From Pontibacter rufus (GTDB lineage: Bacteria; Bacteroidota; Bacteroidia; Cytophagales; Hymenobacteraceae), in contig NZ_JADQDR010000003.1 in assembly GCF_015694705.1 (NCBI RefSeq), positions 62,001 to 126,000 of the forward strand: a DNA stretch of 64,000 nt, written 5' to 3'. A model generated the notes under the pieces. It saw nothing but the letters and a program-made list of their open reading frames with translations. It ran no database searches and was not told where the DNA came from. The translations under genes and the position numbers were made by a program. Every line of letters begins with the position of its first letter. Position 1 is the stretch's first letter. This document shows, piece by piece, positions 46,490 through 55,203 of this stretch.

Positions 46490-46900
46490 TTATACTTCTC
46501 CTTTAAAGCCCCTGTTCTCTTTTTTCTCTGATTGCCGCTTTTTACCTTCCAGCCGCCGGCGCACGCTGGCTTTGGTGGGTTTGGTGGCACTGCGCTTCTT
46601 TTGTTTGGTAAATGCCTGCCACAGCAAGCCATAAAAACGTTGCACGCACAATTCCTTGTTCCGCAGTTGGCTCCGCTCTTCCTGGCAAACCACCTGCAGA
46701 TATCCCTCGCTGTTAATACGGCTGCTCAGCTTTTTATGTACCAGCGCCTTTTCCTCCTCTGTCAGCCGTTCGGAGCTATCCACGTGGAACTTCAACTCCA
46801 CTTTTGTTGCCACTTTGTTCACGTTTTGCCCGCCTGCACCGCCACTCCGCGAGGCCTGAAAAATAAGCTCTTTCGTAAAATCTCTTTCAGATAGCTGCAT
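46490..46900 (-). CDS. arfB: Alternative ribosome-rescue peptidyl-tRNA hydrolase
   Basis: The protein has 136 residues. The GGQ motif (residues 23-25, in [19 protein letters not shown]) is that of class-I release factors, without a codon-recognition domain. The basic tail ([20 protein letters not shown] and beyond) is the part that enters the empty mRNA channel in ArfB/YaeJ. It frees stalled ribosomes lacking a stop codon. The length and both functional parts are intact. The gene is preceded by an overlapping small hydrophobic frame. Confidence 0.95.
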   Translation of the reverse strand: MQLSERDFTKELIFQASRSGGAGGQNVNKVATKVELKFHVDSSERLTEEEKALVHKKLSSRINSEGYLQVVCQEERSQLRNKELCVQRFYGLLWQAFTKQKKRSATKPTKASVRRRLEGKKRQSEKKENRGFKGEV

Positions 46901-47066
46901 CTAAGTATAAATCAAAAGTACAAGTATAAACCGCGAAGTATAAACTACTCCTTACAACAAAGTTGCATTTCAAAATACCTATAAGCAAAACCAGGCCAAA
47001 AGCTATAAAGCAGGTAACCGGCCACCAGGTATAAGTGATGGGCAACATTTCTGCATACGGCAACAA
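46887..47066 (-). CDS. Possible small membrane protein overlapping arfB start
   Basis: A 59-codon frame from a TTG at 47066 whose stop lies inside the first codons of arfB. The front is hydrophobic ([30 protein letters not shown]), and open codons upstream add another hydrophobic run ([11 protein letters not shown]), but an in-frame stop and no ATG lie before it. The second half is encoded by the array of AAGTATA words and is less protein-like. It may be a remnant, a real two-helix peptide, or chance. Confidence 0.25.
   Translation of the reverse strand: MLPYAEMLPITYTWWPVTCFIAFGLVLLIGILKCNFVVRSSLYFAVYTCTFDLYLDAAI
46903..46942. repeat. Cluster of three AAGTATAAA words
   Basis: AAGTATA starts at 46903, 46922 and 46936, all in the same direction and each followed by A, within 40 bp directly upstream of arfB. 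It is the densest group in the window. Confidence 0.8.
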
Positions 47067-47195
47067 GAAAAGGACTATCAGCCCCAGTAGCAGAGATCCG
47101 GTAAATGCCGGGCTTAGGATGCTTCAGAAATTATTTCTTTTTACAGCACGCCCAAACAGCTGCAAATCGTATAGTTACTTTAATCATCAGCATAC

Positions 47196-47942
47196 ATGAA
47201 AGTCCTGGTTGCAGCCATTGGCGCTTGTCCAAAATTCTTACACTGGCTTTTAGTGAGTTCTTTCGGGCTTCTACTACTGAAACTGTTCTGGCTTGACAAT
47301 ATTCCTGCGTTTTTCCCCAAAGCACCCGAACTCGGCAGCCTGGTAACCGACGTACTGGTCGCAAATATTGCCGGGTACTTTTTTTACATTTTATCCGCAG
47401 AAGTACCAAGGGCAATAGAAAGAGCCCACAATGGCAGCGTGTTAATCAGTTGGGCCGAGCATGCGGCCTATAGCATCACCGGCTTTCTGCAAATGGTATA
47501 TGATACCAACATGCCGCACCACCCCGATGCTGACAAAATTTTAGACATAGAGGCTGTAAACCGGGCCACCGTTATCAGGGAGTTTAAAAATATTGCGCCG
47601 AACGGAATTGCTCCGATGAGCAATGGCATGCTGGGCGCTGATTTAACATGGCTTGCGGCAATGGCAAAACACGATTTATTCTGCCTAGATTATATTTCGA
47701 AGCTGTGGCGGCTGGCGCCTTTTATCGACGCGGATTTAAGCGCTCTTTTGCTCGGAATAGAAAATTCGAGGCACACAGCCGCCATTCGGAGCCTGAAAGA
47801 ACTGGGGCTGCTTAACCCCGGAACAACGATGCAAAACACAGATATGACGCCATGGGCCGATAACTACTACAAGAGTTACAAAATTGCCAGAAGGCTGCTG
47901 CGCTACTGCCGGAAGTTTCGTGCAACCTATGGCATAAAGTAA
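47196..47942 (+). CDS. Membrane-anchored protein of unknown family
   Basis: The protein has 248 residues. Two hydrophobic helices at about 15-32 (LHWLLVSSFGLLLLKLFWL) and 48-70 (SLVTDVLVANIAGYFFYILS) are followed by a cytoplasmic helical domain of about 175 residues. Conserved-looking segments are AEVPRAIERAHNG, QMVYDTNMPHHPDADKILDI and GIAPMSNGMLGADLTWLAAM. The last third is Arg/Lys-rich (SYKIARRLLRYCRKFRATYG). I do not recognise the family and see no catalytic motif. Stand-alone gene in a sparse region between the peptide locus and the BlaI/M56 pair. Confidence 0.65.
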   Translation: MKVLVAAIGACPKFLHWLLVSSFGLLLLKLFWLDNIPAFFPKAPELGSLVTDVLVANIAGYFFYILSAEVPRAIERAHNGSVLISWAEHAAYSITGFLQMVYDTNMPHHPDADKILDIEAVNRATVIREFKNIAPNGIAPMSNGMLGADLTWLAAMAKHDLFCLDYISKLWRLAPFIDADLSALLLGIENSRHTAAIRSLKELGLLNPGTTMQNTDMTPWADNYYKSYKIARRLLRYCRKFRATYGIK

Positions 47943-48207
47943 GCCTGTAACGCAAAACATTGCGCTATCCTGTTACTGATAACCATACTTCTACCTGGCT
48001 TTCTGCTCTGCCCACCTGTAAGAGAAGCAGCAGAACAAGAGAGGCCTTGACAAAGAACAAAATAGCTTCAGGTTCAGATTATTGAAATGGAGCAGCTTAC
48101 ACCTCCTTCAGACTTCATTTATACTTTAAACTGACTCGCGCCCCATACTTATAAACTATTATGAACGGGCCCTTTCTAAGTGGTATTTTCTTGTGCCTCA
48201 TTTTATC

Positions 48208-48223
48208 TACGAAAAAAATCGTA
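48208..48223 (+). promoter_or_regulatory. BlaI-type operator 1
   Basis: TACGAAAAAAATCGTA, a perfect TACGA-N6-TCGTA palindrome, upstream of the BlaI-family gene. BlaI/MecI dimers bind TACA/TGTA-like inverted repeats. Confidence 0.75.
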
Positions 48224-48238
48224 AATAAAATTTCCTTT

Positions 48239-48254
48239 TACGAAATCATTCGTA
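48239..48254 (+). promoter_or_regulatory. BlaI-type operator 2
   Basis: TACGAAATCATTCGTA shares the TACGA-N6-TCGTA frame with operator 1, 31 bp (about three helical turns) downstream. It abuts the TATACTTGTACTTTG promoter-like stretch, so a bound repressor would block transcription. Confidence 0.8.
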
Positions 48255-48298
48255 TATACTTGTACTTTGATACCCGCTCACCTTAACCATCTGTTACC

Positions 48299-48688
48299 AT
48301 GACCTTTGACAATTATAGCAAACCCACCGAATCGGAGCTGGAGATACTGCAGGTACTCTGGCAAAACGGCCCCAGCACCGTGCGCTTTGTGCACGAGGCC
48401 CTGCGAAAAACAAAAGACGCAGGCTACACCACTACCCTGAAGCTGATGCAGATTATGGCCGAAAAAGGCATGCTGGCCGCCGATAAATCGAGCCGATCGC
48501 ATGTGTACCGTCCGCTGCTGGAGGAAGAAAACACACAACGCCAGCTGTTAGACCGCTTTGTAGATGCTGCTTTCAGAGGCTCTGCCTCCAAGCTGGTAAT
48601 GCAGGCACTCGGCAACAATAAAACCTCGCAGGAAGAACTGAACGAAATCCGTAACTTATTAGATAAACTGGAAGGAGGTAACGCATGA
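48299..48688 (+). CDS. BlaI/MecI/CopY-family repressor
   Basis: The protein has 129 residues. The winged helix at about 9-75 is PTESELEILQVLWQNGPSTV, RFVHEALRKTKDAGYTTTLK and LMQIMAEKGMLAADKSSRSH. The C-terminal dimerisation and cleavage part is VYRPLLEEENTQRQLLDRFV onward. It ends by overlapping the M56 gene by 4 bp (ATGA). In this system the metallopeptidase partner senses a signal and leads to repressor loss. Operators of the expected kind stand right upstream, so autoregulation is very likely. Confidence 0.95.
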   Translation: MTFDNYSKPTESELEILQVLWQNGPSTVRFVHEALRKTKDAGYTTTLKLMQIMAEKGMLAADKSSRSHVYRPLLEEENTQRQLLDRFVDAAFRGSASKLVMQALGNNKTSQEELNEIRNLLDKLEGGNA

Positions 48689-50832
48689 ACTTAATCCCGA
48701 ACATGCTGCCTGAGGCGCTGGTACGCGCCCTGGGCTGGACATTGCTGCACTCGCTGTGGCAGACTGCTTTTGTGGCTCTTTTGCTGGGGCTGCTGCTGGT
48801 TTTGCTGCACCGCCATACGGCCAGGCTGCGCTACATGGTAGCCGGAGGCGCTATGCTGGCGCAACTGCTGCTGTCGGCAGGCACCCTTGCTTACTGTTAT
48901 GCCCGCGCGGTGGCTCCGGTAATTCCGGCTTCAGCAGGCAAAACGAGCTTTCTAAGTATAAGTGCCGCTAATCCGGCTGCTGCGCCACTCCGGCTTAACT
49001 TCTGGCAAGACCCTGCAGGCGCGGCACAGGTATATTTTGATCAGCACCTGCCGTTGCTGGTAACGCTCTGGCTGCTGGGTCTGCTGCTGATGGTTTTACG
49101 CTTTACGGGCGGCGTGGCTTATACACAGCGTTTGCGTCATTATAAAACTACACCACTCCCGCTGGCATGGCAAAACAGGCTGCAGGCGCTAAGCCAGCGC
49201 ATCGGCCTTAGCCGGCCGGTACGATTGGTAGAGTCAGCGCTGGTGCACGTACCGATGGCCATTGGCTTTGCCCGGCCCGTTATACTATTGCCTATCGGCG
49301 CGGTTGCCGGGTTGTCGCCGCACCAGGTAGAGGCCATACTTGCCCATGAACTGGCACACATCCTCCGCAAAGATTACCTGCTGAACCTGCTGCAGTCTGT
49401 AATGGATTTGCTATTCTTTTACCATCCGGCAATGTGGTGGATGTCGGGTGTGGTACGTGCCGAACGCGAAAACTGCTGCGACGATATTGCGGTGGGTATC
49501 TGCGGTAATACCCTGATCTATGCCCGCGCGCTGGCTGAACTGGAAGCCATGCGCCTGCCGGCAGCGCCCGCTATGGCAATGGCTTTTTCGGGAAGGCGCG
49601 GCTCGCTGCTGGTCCGCATTAAGCGGCTCCTGGGACAACAATCGCTGCGGCCTACTTTTTCAGAGGGTTTTCTGGCGGCTTTGGTGCTGGTTATCGGGTT
49701 GCTGGGGCTGTCTTTCGGGGCAATGGCCGGGATGCATACTACTGTTGTAAAAACGGACGAAGGGCACATACTGGAGCTGCCCGCTGTGCCGGCTCCTGAC
49801 TCTATCCGGAATGTTAACCGTGTAGCTTCCGAAGAAAAAAATGCCGCTGAAAACATGATTCCCGCGAACAAGGCTACCAATGCTTTCGTGTATACCGTGC
49901 AGGATTCTGCCGGACGGCAGCAGGACGTGGTAATCATCAAGAACAAAAAGGGAAAGGTGACGGATTTGTACGTAAACGGCAAGCGCATTCCGGATAAAGA
50001 CATTCCGAAGTATAACGCATTGGTGGAGCAACGGCTCAGTGTCATTAACCATGCTCCGAAAGCCTCTGCAGCAGAGGTAAAAAGAAGTATAGCCGCCGCC
50101 CACGCTGCAGCTGCCAGAGCTGGTCAGGGCACTTTTACTTTTAACTACAACTACAGGTTTAATGCCGACAGCCTGGTTATACCGCCGGTACCACCTATGC
50201 CGCCAATGCCTCCTATGGCGCCCATGCCTCCCCTGCCACCTGTGCCGCCTATGCCATCTTTAGAGGGGGACACACCAGCATCCAAGAAGGAACAAAAAGC
50301 TTATGAAGCTGCCATGAAGGAATATGAAAAGGAGATGAAGAAATATGAAAAGGAGGTAAGTGAAATCTATAAAAACAGCGGCATAGACGAACAACATATT
50401 CAGCAGCAGATCGAGCGCCGGCAGCACATCTTAAATAACCGGGTAGAACAGGTGCAGCACCGGCAGGAAATGATGGCTGCTCGACAGGAAGCTCAGGTAC
50501 ATCGCCGCGAGGAGATGGCTGCGCGACAGGCAGAACTGGCCCGGAGTCGGGAAGGAATGGCTAAACGCCAGGAGGAAATGGCAGTACGCCGTGAAGAAAT
50601 GGCCCGGCAGCGCGAAGTGCAGGCAGAACGCAGGCGCCAACTGAAGGAGGAACTGGTGAAAGATGGCCTGATACAGGAAGACGCCAAAAGCCTGAGCATC
50701 CAGCTAAACGACAGCGGCTTTTATGTAAACGGCAAGAAACAGCCTGAAGAGGTTTACGAAAAGTATAAAAAGCTCATGCAAACGGAAAAGGGCAAATCAG
50801 GCAATTTCAACTTGCAATACAACGAGAACTAA
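48685..50832 (+). CDS. M56 (BlaR1-type) membrane metallopeptidase with long repetitive tail
   Basis: The protein has 715 residues. It opens GWTLLHSLWQTAFVALLLGL with three or four transmembrane helices; the zinc site HELAH is at 221-225, followed by a further membrane helix near 340. From about 400 there is no penicillin-sensor domain. Instead it has a DLYVNGKRIP motif (Val430), a Pro/Met-rich run at about 500-525 (PPVPPMPPMPPMAPMPPLPP), a charged coiled coil at about 535-665 with repeats such as RREEMAxRQ, and a second YVNGKKQPEE motif (Val681). The tail is periplasmic by topology and may be the sensor or a scaffold. The partner repressor gene overlaps its start. Confidence 0.92.
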   Translation: MNLIPNMLPEALVRALGWTLLHSLWQTAFVALLLGLLLVLLHRHTARLRYMVAGGAMLAQLLLSAGTLAYCYARAVAPVIPASAGKTSFLSISAANPAAAPLRLNFWQDPAGAAQVYFDQHLPLLVTLWLLGLLLMVLRFTGGVAYTQRLRHYKTTPLPLAWQNRLQALSQRIGLSRPVRLVESALVHVPMAIGFARPVILLPIGAVAGLSPHQVEAILAHELAHILRKDYLLNLLQSVMDLLFFYHPAMWWMSGVVRAERENCCDDIAVGICGNTLIYARALAELEAMRLPAAPAMAMAFSGRRGSLLVRIKRLLGQQSLRPTFSEGFLAALVLVIGLLGLSFGAMAGMHTTVVKTDEGHILELPAVPAPDSIRNVNRVASEEKNAAENMIPANKATNAFVYTVQDSAGRQQDVVIIKNKKGKVTDLYVNGKRIPDKDIPKYNALVEQRLSVINHAPKASAAEVKRSIAAAHAAAARAGQGTFTFNYNYRFNADSLVIPPVPPMPPMPPMAPMPPLPPVPPMPSLEGDTPASKKEQKAYEAAMKEYEKEMKKYEKEVSEIYKNSGIDEQHIQQQIERRQHILNNRVEQVQHRQEMMAARQEAQVHRREEMAARQAELARSREGMAKRQEEMAVRREEMARQREVQAERRRQLKEELVKDGLIQEDAKSLSIQLNDSGFYVNGKKQPEEVYEKYKKLMQTEKGKSGNFNLQYNEN

Positions 50833-50941
50833 GCAAGCATCACTTTTTCGTTGATCGTTTTCCGATATTAAGATTTTTTAGCATCCGCAAGTCCGGTAAG
50901 TATACACCGCTTGCAGGCTGACCTCAAATTATCATGTCATT

Positions 50942-50988
50942 GAACCGAACCCTCTCTGCCCTTTCCGGGCTGGCGGGGTTCGGTTTTT
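50942..50988 (+). terminator. Terminator of the BlaI/M56 operon
   Basis: A long hairpin: GAACCGAACCC on the left pairs with GGGGTTCGGTT on the right, with an inner TGCCC/GGGCT pairing, followed by TTTTTTG. It lies about 110 bp after the M56 stop. Confidence 0.85.
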
Positions 50989-51120
50989 TGTAATATCTTA
51001 GCAGCCGGGCTAAAAAACTGTACATCCCTGACAGGGGAGTTTCACGTAAGTAAAAAGAATCTGGCATAAGCCCCCGCGCCAGTGCTGTATAGCATTCATC
51101 CTTAAACCTATACCAGTTCT

Positions 51121-53277
51121 ATGTTCATCTTCTACGCTGCATTTACCGGCGCCATGCTTTCCAGAACCCGGCTGCTACTGGCGTTTTTACTGCTATTGTC
51201 TGCCCCCTGTGTGCTGGCCCAGGAACGGTCTCAGCTAATTCCCCTTTCCGTGGAGGAGCGTGTCCGGCATTCTGATGTTATTGTGGAAGGCGAGGTCGTA
51301 TCTCAGCAGTCTTTCTGGGATGCCCACCATGAAAACATTTATACTTCCAACATCATCAACGTTTACAAAGTATTTAAAGGCCAGGTACAGGCGCAGCAAC
51401 TGGAGGTAATTACCCAGGGAGGAACAGTAGGCCTGAAAATGCACGTATTTTCTGCTGCCCTGAAACTGAGCAAAGGAGAACAGGGTATTTTCTTCCTTGA
51501 AAAAGAACAGGAATTACACAACACACCTGCCGCGGGCAAAAACCTGACAGTAAAGGCTTATGGCAATCAGCAGGGGTTTGTACAGTATGATGTGGCACGC
51601 AACCAGGCCACGGATGTGTTTAATGCTTACGCCTCGGTGCAGGATGTTTATTCGGCAGTTACCACCCACACCGGCGCCGGCTACCGCACCGTAGCCACCA
51701 ACGAGCGGCTGCGACAGGCGCAGCAAAACCAGACAGAGCGCCGGGAGGCACAGCAATCACCGCTCGCACCTGTTATTACCAGCTTCACGCCAAAGGTGAG
51801 CACCGCCGGTACCAATGCTATACTGACTATAAAAGGGGACAACTTCGGCAGCCGCCGCGGCGATGGCTTTGTAGAGTTCCGGAATGCCGACGATGGCGGC
51901 CAGACCTTTGTAAAACCACTGGACAAGGCTTATTTGTCCTGGTCAGATACCCAGATACGGTTACTTATCCCATCAGCCGGTGTTGAGGAAGGCACCGCCG
52001 GCTCCGGCGAAATACGGGTTACTACCAACAGCGGTTCCTCCTCCATCAGCGACGATGAACTTGTACTTGAATTTGCTTACTCCAACATCAACTTCGAGGG
52101 GCGCGCCTTTCAGCCTATCCTGATTGACAAAGACAATGACGGCGGCTACACCATACAGTTTGCGCCCAGTATGCAGAACAACAACGCCGCACAGGAAGGT
52201 TTCCGGCGGGCCATGAACAGTTGGGTTTGCACGACTACCGTCAACTGGAAAATCGGAGGCACCACTACTATAGAAAAGGCTGCGGAAGACGACCTGAACA
52301 TCATCCGGTTTATACCTGGCTCTGAAATAGGGGCGGGCGTGCTGGCCAGCACCGTAAGCCGCTACGAAGGCTGCGGTACCGACACCGACACCCTGTTCTG
52401 GGTAAAGGAGTTTGACATGGATATCAACAGCAATATTACCTGGCAGTATGGCCCCGGCGGCCCCGTAAACCGCCAGTATGATTTCCAGACAGTAATGCTG
52501 CACGAGTTGGGCCATGCCCACCAGCTGGGCCATGTTATTTTGCCGCGCGGCAGCACCACACCCCGCGTAATGAACTATGCGGTGGAGTTTGAGTCGCTGG
52601 TGCGCGACCTCAGTGCTGCGGATATTGCGGGCGGCAACCTGGTAATGGTCCGCAGCCTGGCACCTAATGTCTGCGGAGAGCAGCCAATGGAAGCCAAACT
52701 CGACGGTGATTGTAACATTGCCCCAGAGATTTATACTTTCGAAGCGCTTTTTGAGAACGGCCAGGTAGTTACCAACTGGACAACCAACAATGAACAGGAT
52801 ATCAGCTCTTTTGTGGTACAACGCAGTCCTGACGGCCTTACTTGGGAGGATGTGCCGGGCCAGATAAGCGCCAAAGGCCCTGAAAGCGGGTTCCTGGAGT
52901 ACAGCGCTGTTGATCCGGAGCCACTACCGCGCATCAGCTATTATCGCCTGCGGGTGGTATACGAAGATGGCAGCGAAAGCTTCTCGCCAAGGTATAGGGT
53001 CATCAACCCCGCAGATTTACGCAGGCTTACTGTTTTCCCGAATCCGGTTAACCCTGAAGACGATTTTGCAATGCTTGAGTACATTGTGCAGGGCAGTACC
53101 ACCGTAACAGTGCAGTTATACAGCATGACGGGCACTCTTGTACGGGAGGAGAACATTAATTTCACAGATGTAAACCTACCCGTGAAGCTGGATCTAACAG
53201 GCTTGGCTTCGGGTCTTTACATCCTGCAGTGGCAGGAAAAAGGCAAAACCGGCTCAGTAAAAGTCTTAAAACTATAA
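51121..53277 (+). CDS. Type IX-secreted metalloprotease-like protein with IPT/TIG domain
   Basis: The protein has 718 residues with a signal peptide (the ATG at 51154 is an equally good start). An IPT/TIG fold is seen at about 217-300 (ITSFTPKVSTAGTNAILTIK). A zinc site HELGHAHQLGH is at 461-471, with a Met-turn-like VMNY at about 484-487. It differs from the usual metzincin HExxHxxGxxH by Gln at position 8. A fibronectin-like region follows, and a type A sorting domain from about 637 (LTVFPNPVNPEDDFAML, SGLYILQWQEKGKTGSVKVL) sends it through the type IX system. It is probably a surface or secreted protease. Confidence 0.9.
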   Translation: MFIFYAAFTGAMLSRTRLLLAFLLLLSAPCVLAQERSQLIPLSVEERVRHSDVIVEGEVVSQQSFWDAHHENIYTSNIINVYKVFKGQVQAQQLEVITQGGTVGLKMHVFSAALKLSKGEQGIFFLEKEQELHNTPAAGKNLTVKAYGNQQGFVQYDVARNQATDVFNAYASVQDVYSAVTTHTGAGYRTVATNERLRQAQQNQTERREAQQSPLAPVITSFTPKVSTAGTNAILTIKGDNFGSRRGDGFVEFRNADDGGQTFVKPLDKAYLSWSDTQIRLLIPSAGVEEGTAGSGEIRVTTNSGSSSISDDELVLEFAYSNINFEGRAFQPILIDKDNDGGYTIQFAPSMQNNNAAQEGFRRAMNSWVCTTTVNWKIGGTTTIEKAAEDDLNIIRFIPGSEIGAGVLASTVSRYEGCGTDTDTLFWVKEFDMDINSNITWQYGPGGPVNRQYDFQTVMLHELGHAHQLGHVILPRGSTTPRVMNYAVEFESLVRDLSAADIAGGNLVMVRSLAPNVCGEQPMEAKLDGDCNIAPEIYTFEALFENGQVVTNWTTNNEQDISSFVVQRSPDGLTWEDVPGQISAKGPESGFLEYSAVDPEPLPRISYYRLRVVYEDGSESFSPRYRVINPADLRRLTVFPNPVNPEDDFAMLEYIVQGSTTVTVQLYSMTGTLVREENINFTDVNLPVKLDLTGLASGLYILQWQEKGKTGSVKVLKL

Positions 53278-53294
53278 GCACAGCACCCAGTCAT

Positions 53295-53337
53295 AAAAGT
53301 GCCGGGCAAGTATAACTTATACTTGCCCGGCACTTTT
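53295..53337 (+). terminator. Terminator built on paired AAGTATA words
   Basis: A 21-bp perfect inverted repeat (53295-53315 and 53317-53337, one-base centre). Its tip is AAGTATAA-C-TTATACTT and its base is AAAAGTGCCGGGC. The flanks are A/T runs. It follows the metalloprotease stop by 17 bp. Confidence 0.9.
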
Positions 53338-53762
53338 ATAATCCGCCTTCCGGAAACACAACGGCCTTAGGTAGTTGGTCTGCAACAGACATTCACAGAG
53401 AGAAAAGTATTTCGCAGCATTGCCATGCCTGCCTTTCTGCCACTATCCTCCGGGCGGTGCGGTTTTACAGGTCTGAGTTTAAGTTTGTTTTATAGATTGG
53501 AAAAGCCTGTAACATAGTATAGGGCAAAATTCGGGTTATGTACGCCTCCTCACAAGGACTTTTATTGCAGGGCTGCAACAGGCATTTTATACTTCAGGAT
53601 GTAGGCATAAAGTTATAAAGCTGCCTTAAACAACAAACAGAAGCTTAAAGTACTGCACAAAACACAGCATTTTGTAACATGGCGGTTTACTTTTCTGTTG
53701 CAGCGGCTGTAAAAACTACGCAACTAACGCACCGGATTTTAGCACCGTAATAGCCATAAAGC

Positions 53763-53770
53763 TATATTTG
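53763..53770 (+). promoter_or_regulatory. -7 promoter element of dgt
   Basis: TATATTTG matches TAnnTTTG exactly, with a TTTT run about 23 bp upstream at the -33 position, and 53 bp of leader before the ATG. Confidence 0.5.
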
Positions 53771-53823
53771 GGAAAGAATCCGGACCCAGCACAACAAAGA
53801 CTTTATACTTAACATACGCTTTT

Positions 53824-55203
53824 ATGCCACATACCACCACCACCTGGGACAAACTTATCTCGAAGAAGCGTTACGATACTCCCGATAAAAAGCATACTAC
53901 AACCATAGACGAGTCGGTGCGGGGTGAGTTTCAGCGTGATTATGACCGTATTGTATTTTCGCCGGCTTTCAGGAGGCTGCAGAACAAAACGCAGGTAATG
54001 CCCATGCCCGAGAGCGATTTTGTACACAACCGGCTTACGCACAGTTTGGAGGCATCTGTGGTAGGGCGCTCGCTGGGCCGTATTGTGGGCAAAAGTATAC
54101 TGGAGCGCCACCCCGCCCTGGCGCATGAAAAGAACATACAGGAAGCTGATTTCGGCGATATCGTAGCCGCGGCCTGCCTGGCCCACGACATCGGCAACCC
54201 GCCTTTTGGGCACTCCGGTGAGGATGCTATTTCGGCTTACTTCCAGAGCGAAGAGGCGCAGCCATACTTAACTGCTTTAACAGCCGCCGAACTGGACGAC
54301 CTGGCCCGGTTTGAGGGCAACGCGGCCGGGTTCCGGGTGCTCACCTATACTTACCCTGCCCACTGCAGCCTGCCCGGCGGCCTTAGCTTAACCTATACCA
54401 CACTGGCTACTTTTACCAAATATCCCAAAGAATCGCTTCCTGTAATAAGCGGCACAAAAAATACGAGCGAGAAGAAGTATGGCTTCTTCCAGACAGAAAA
54501 AGCCTGGTTTAACACCATTGCGCAGGAGTTAGAATTGCTCCCGAAAGGCAAGCCGGAAGAAGTATTTTACCACCGTCACCCGCTTGCCTTCCTGGTAGAA
54601 GCCGCCGACGATATCTGCTACCGCATCATCGATTTTGAAGATGGCCTGAAACTGGGCCTGATACCGCAGGAACAAGGCATGGATCTCTTCCGTCGCATTC
54701 TGAATGATGCGCCCGGCCGCAAGTCGAGCCTCACCTTTTATGACTGGCGCGAAGAGATTGGCTACCTGCGTGCCCGCATCATCGGCAAACTGATAGAGGA
54801 AACAACGAAAGTATTTCTGGAACACGAGCCGGAAATACTGGCCGGCACCTACGACAAACCCCTGATCAATGAACTAACATGCAAGCCGGTGCTGGATGAA
54901 ATAAGGGACTTGTCGGTTTCGCAGATTTACCAGAACCGCCCGGTGCTGGAGATTGAAGCTGCCGGATTCGAAGTGCTCGGAGGTTTGCTGGATGCCTGCA
55001 TTAAGGCCGTATTTAAACCTGAATCGATGCGCCACCGCAAGCTGGCCGCACTCATTCCGCCGCAATTCATCCACTTGCCTGACGGAGCCACTGATTACGA
55101 GCGCATCATCCATATCACCGATTTTGTAGCCGGGCTCACTGATCAGGCCGCCATAAACCTCTACCGGAAAATTAAAGGAATAGAGCTGCCGCGCATGTAT
55201 TAA
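53824..55203 (+). CDS. dgt: Deoxyguanosinetriphosphate triphosphohydrolase (dGTPase)
   Basis: The protein has 459 residues, cytoplasmic. The HD-domain metal site is intact: RRLQNKTQVMPMPESDFVHN, RLTHSLEASVVGRSLGRIVG (first His), CLAHDIGNPPFGHSGEDAI (His-Asp) and later LVEAADDICYRIIDFEDGLK (Asp). The enzyme splits dGTP to deoxyguanosine and triphosphate and shapes dNTP pools; related enzymes also act in phage defence. The length fits type-1 dGTPases. It stands alone with its own promoter element. Confidence 0.95.
   Translation: MPHTTTTWDKLISKKRYDTPDKKHTTTIDESVRGEFQRDYDRIVFSPAFRRLQNKTQVMPMPESDFVHNRLTHSLEASVVGRSLGRIVGKSILERHPALAHEKNIQEADFGDIVAAACLAHDIGNPPFGHSGEDAISAYFQSEEAQPYLTALTAAELDDLARFEGNAAGFRVLTYTYPAHCSLPGGLSLTYTTLATFTKYPKESLPVISGTKNTSEKKYGFFQTEKAWFNTIAQELELLPKGKPEEVFYHRHPLAFLVEAADDICYRIIDFEDGLKLGLIPQEQGMDLFRRILNDAPGRKSSLTFYDWREEIGYLRARIIGKLIEETTKVFLEHEPEILAGTYDKPLINELTCKPVLDEIRDLSVSQIYQNRPVLEIEAAGFEVLGGLLDACIKAVFKPESMRHRKLAALIPPQFIHLPDGATDYERIIHITDFVAGLTDQAAINLYRKIKGIELPRMY

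Larger units (their letters stand above)
47943..48298. other. Control region of the BlaI/M56 operon
   Basis: 356 bases. Two BlaI-type palindromes (48208-48223 and 48239-48254) and a TACTTTG promoter-like motif at about 48263 lie in the last 90 bases. The first 260 bases hold one TATACTT word and nothing else that I can name. Confidence 0.6.
53278..53823. other. Long intergenic region before dgt
   Basis: 546 bases. It starts with a 21-bp-arm terminator (53295-53337), contains TATACTT words at about 53588 and 53803, and a -7 element TATATTTG at 53763-53770. No gene seen. Confidence 0.5.
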
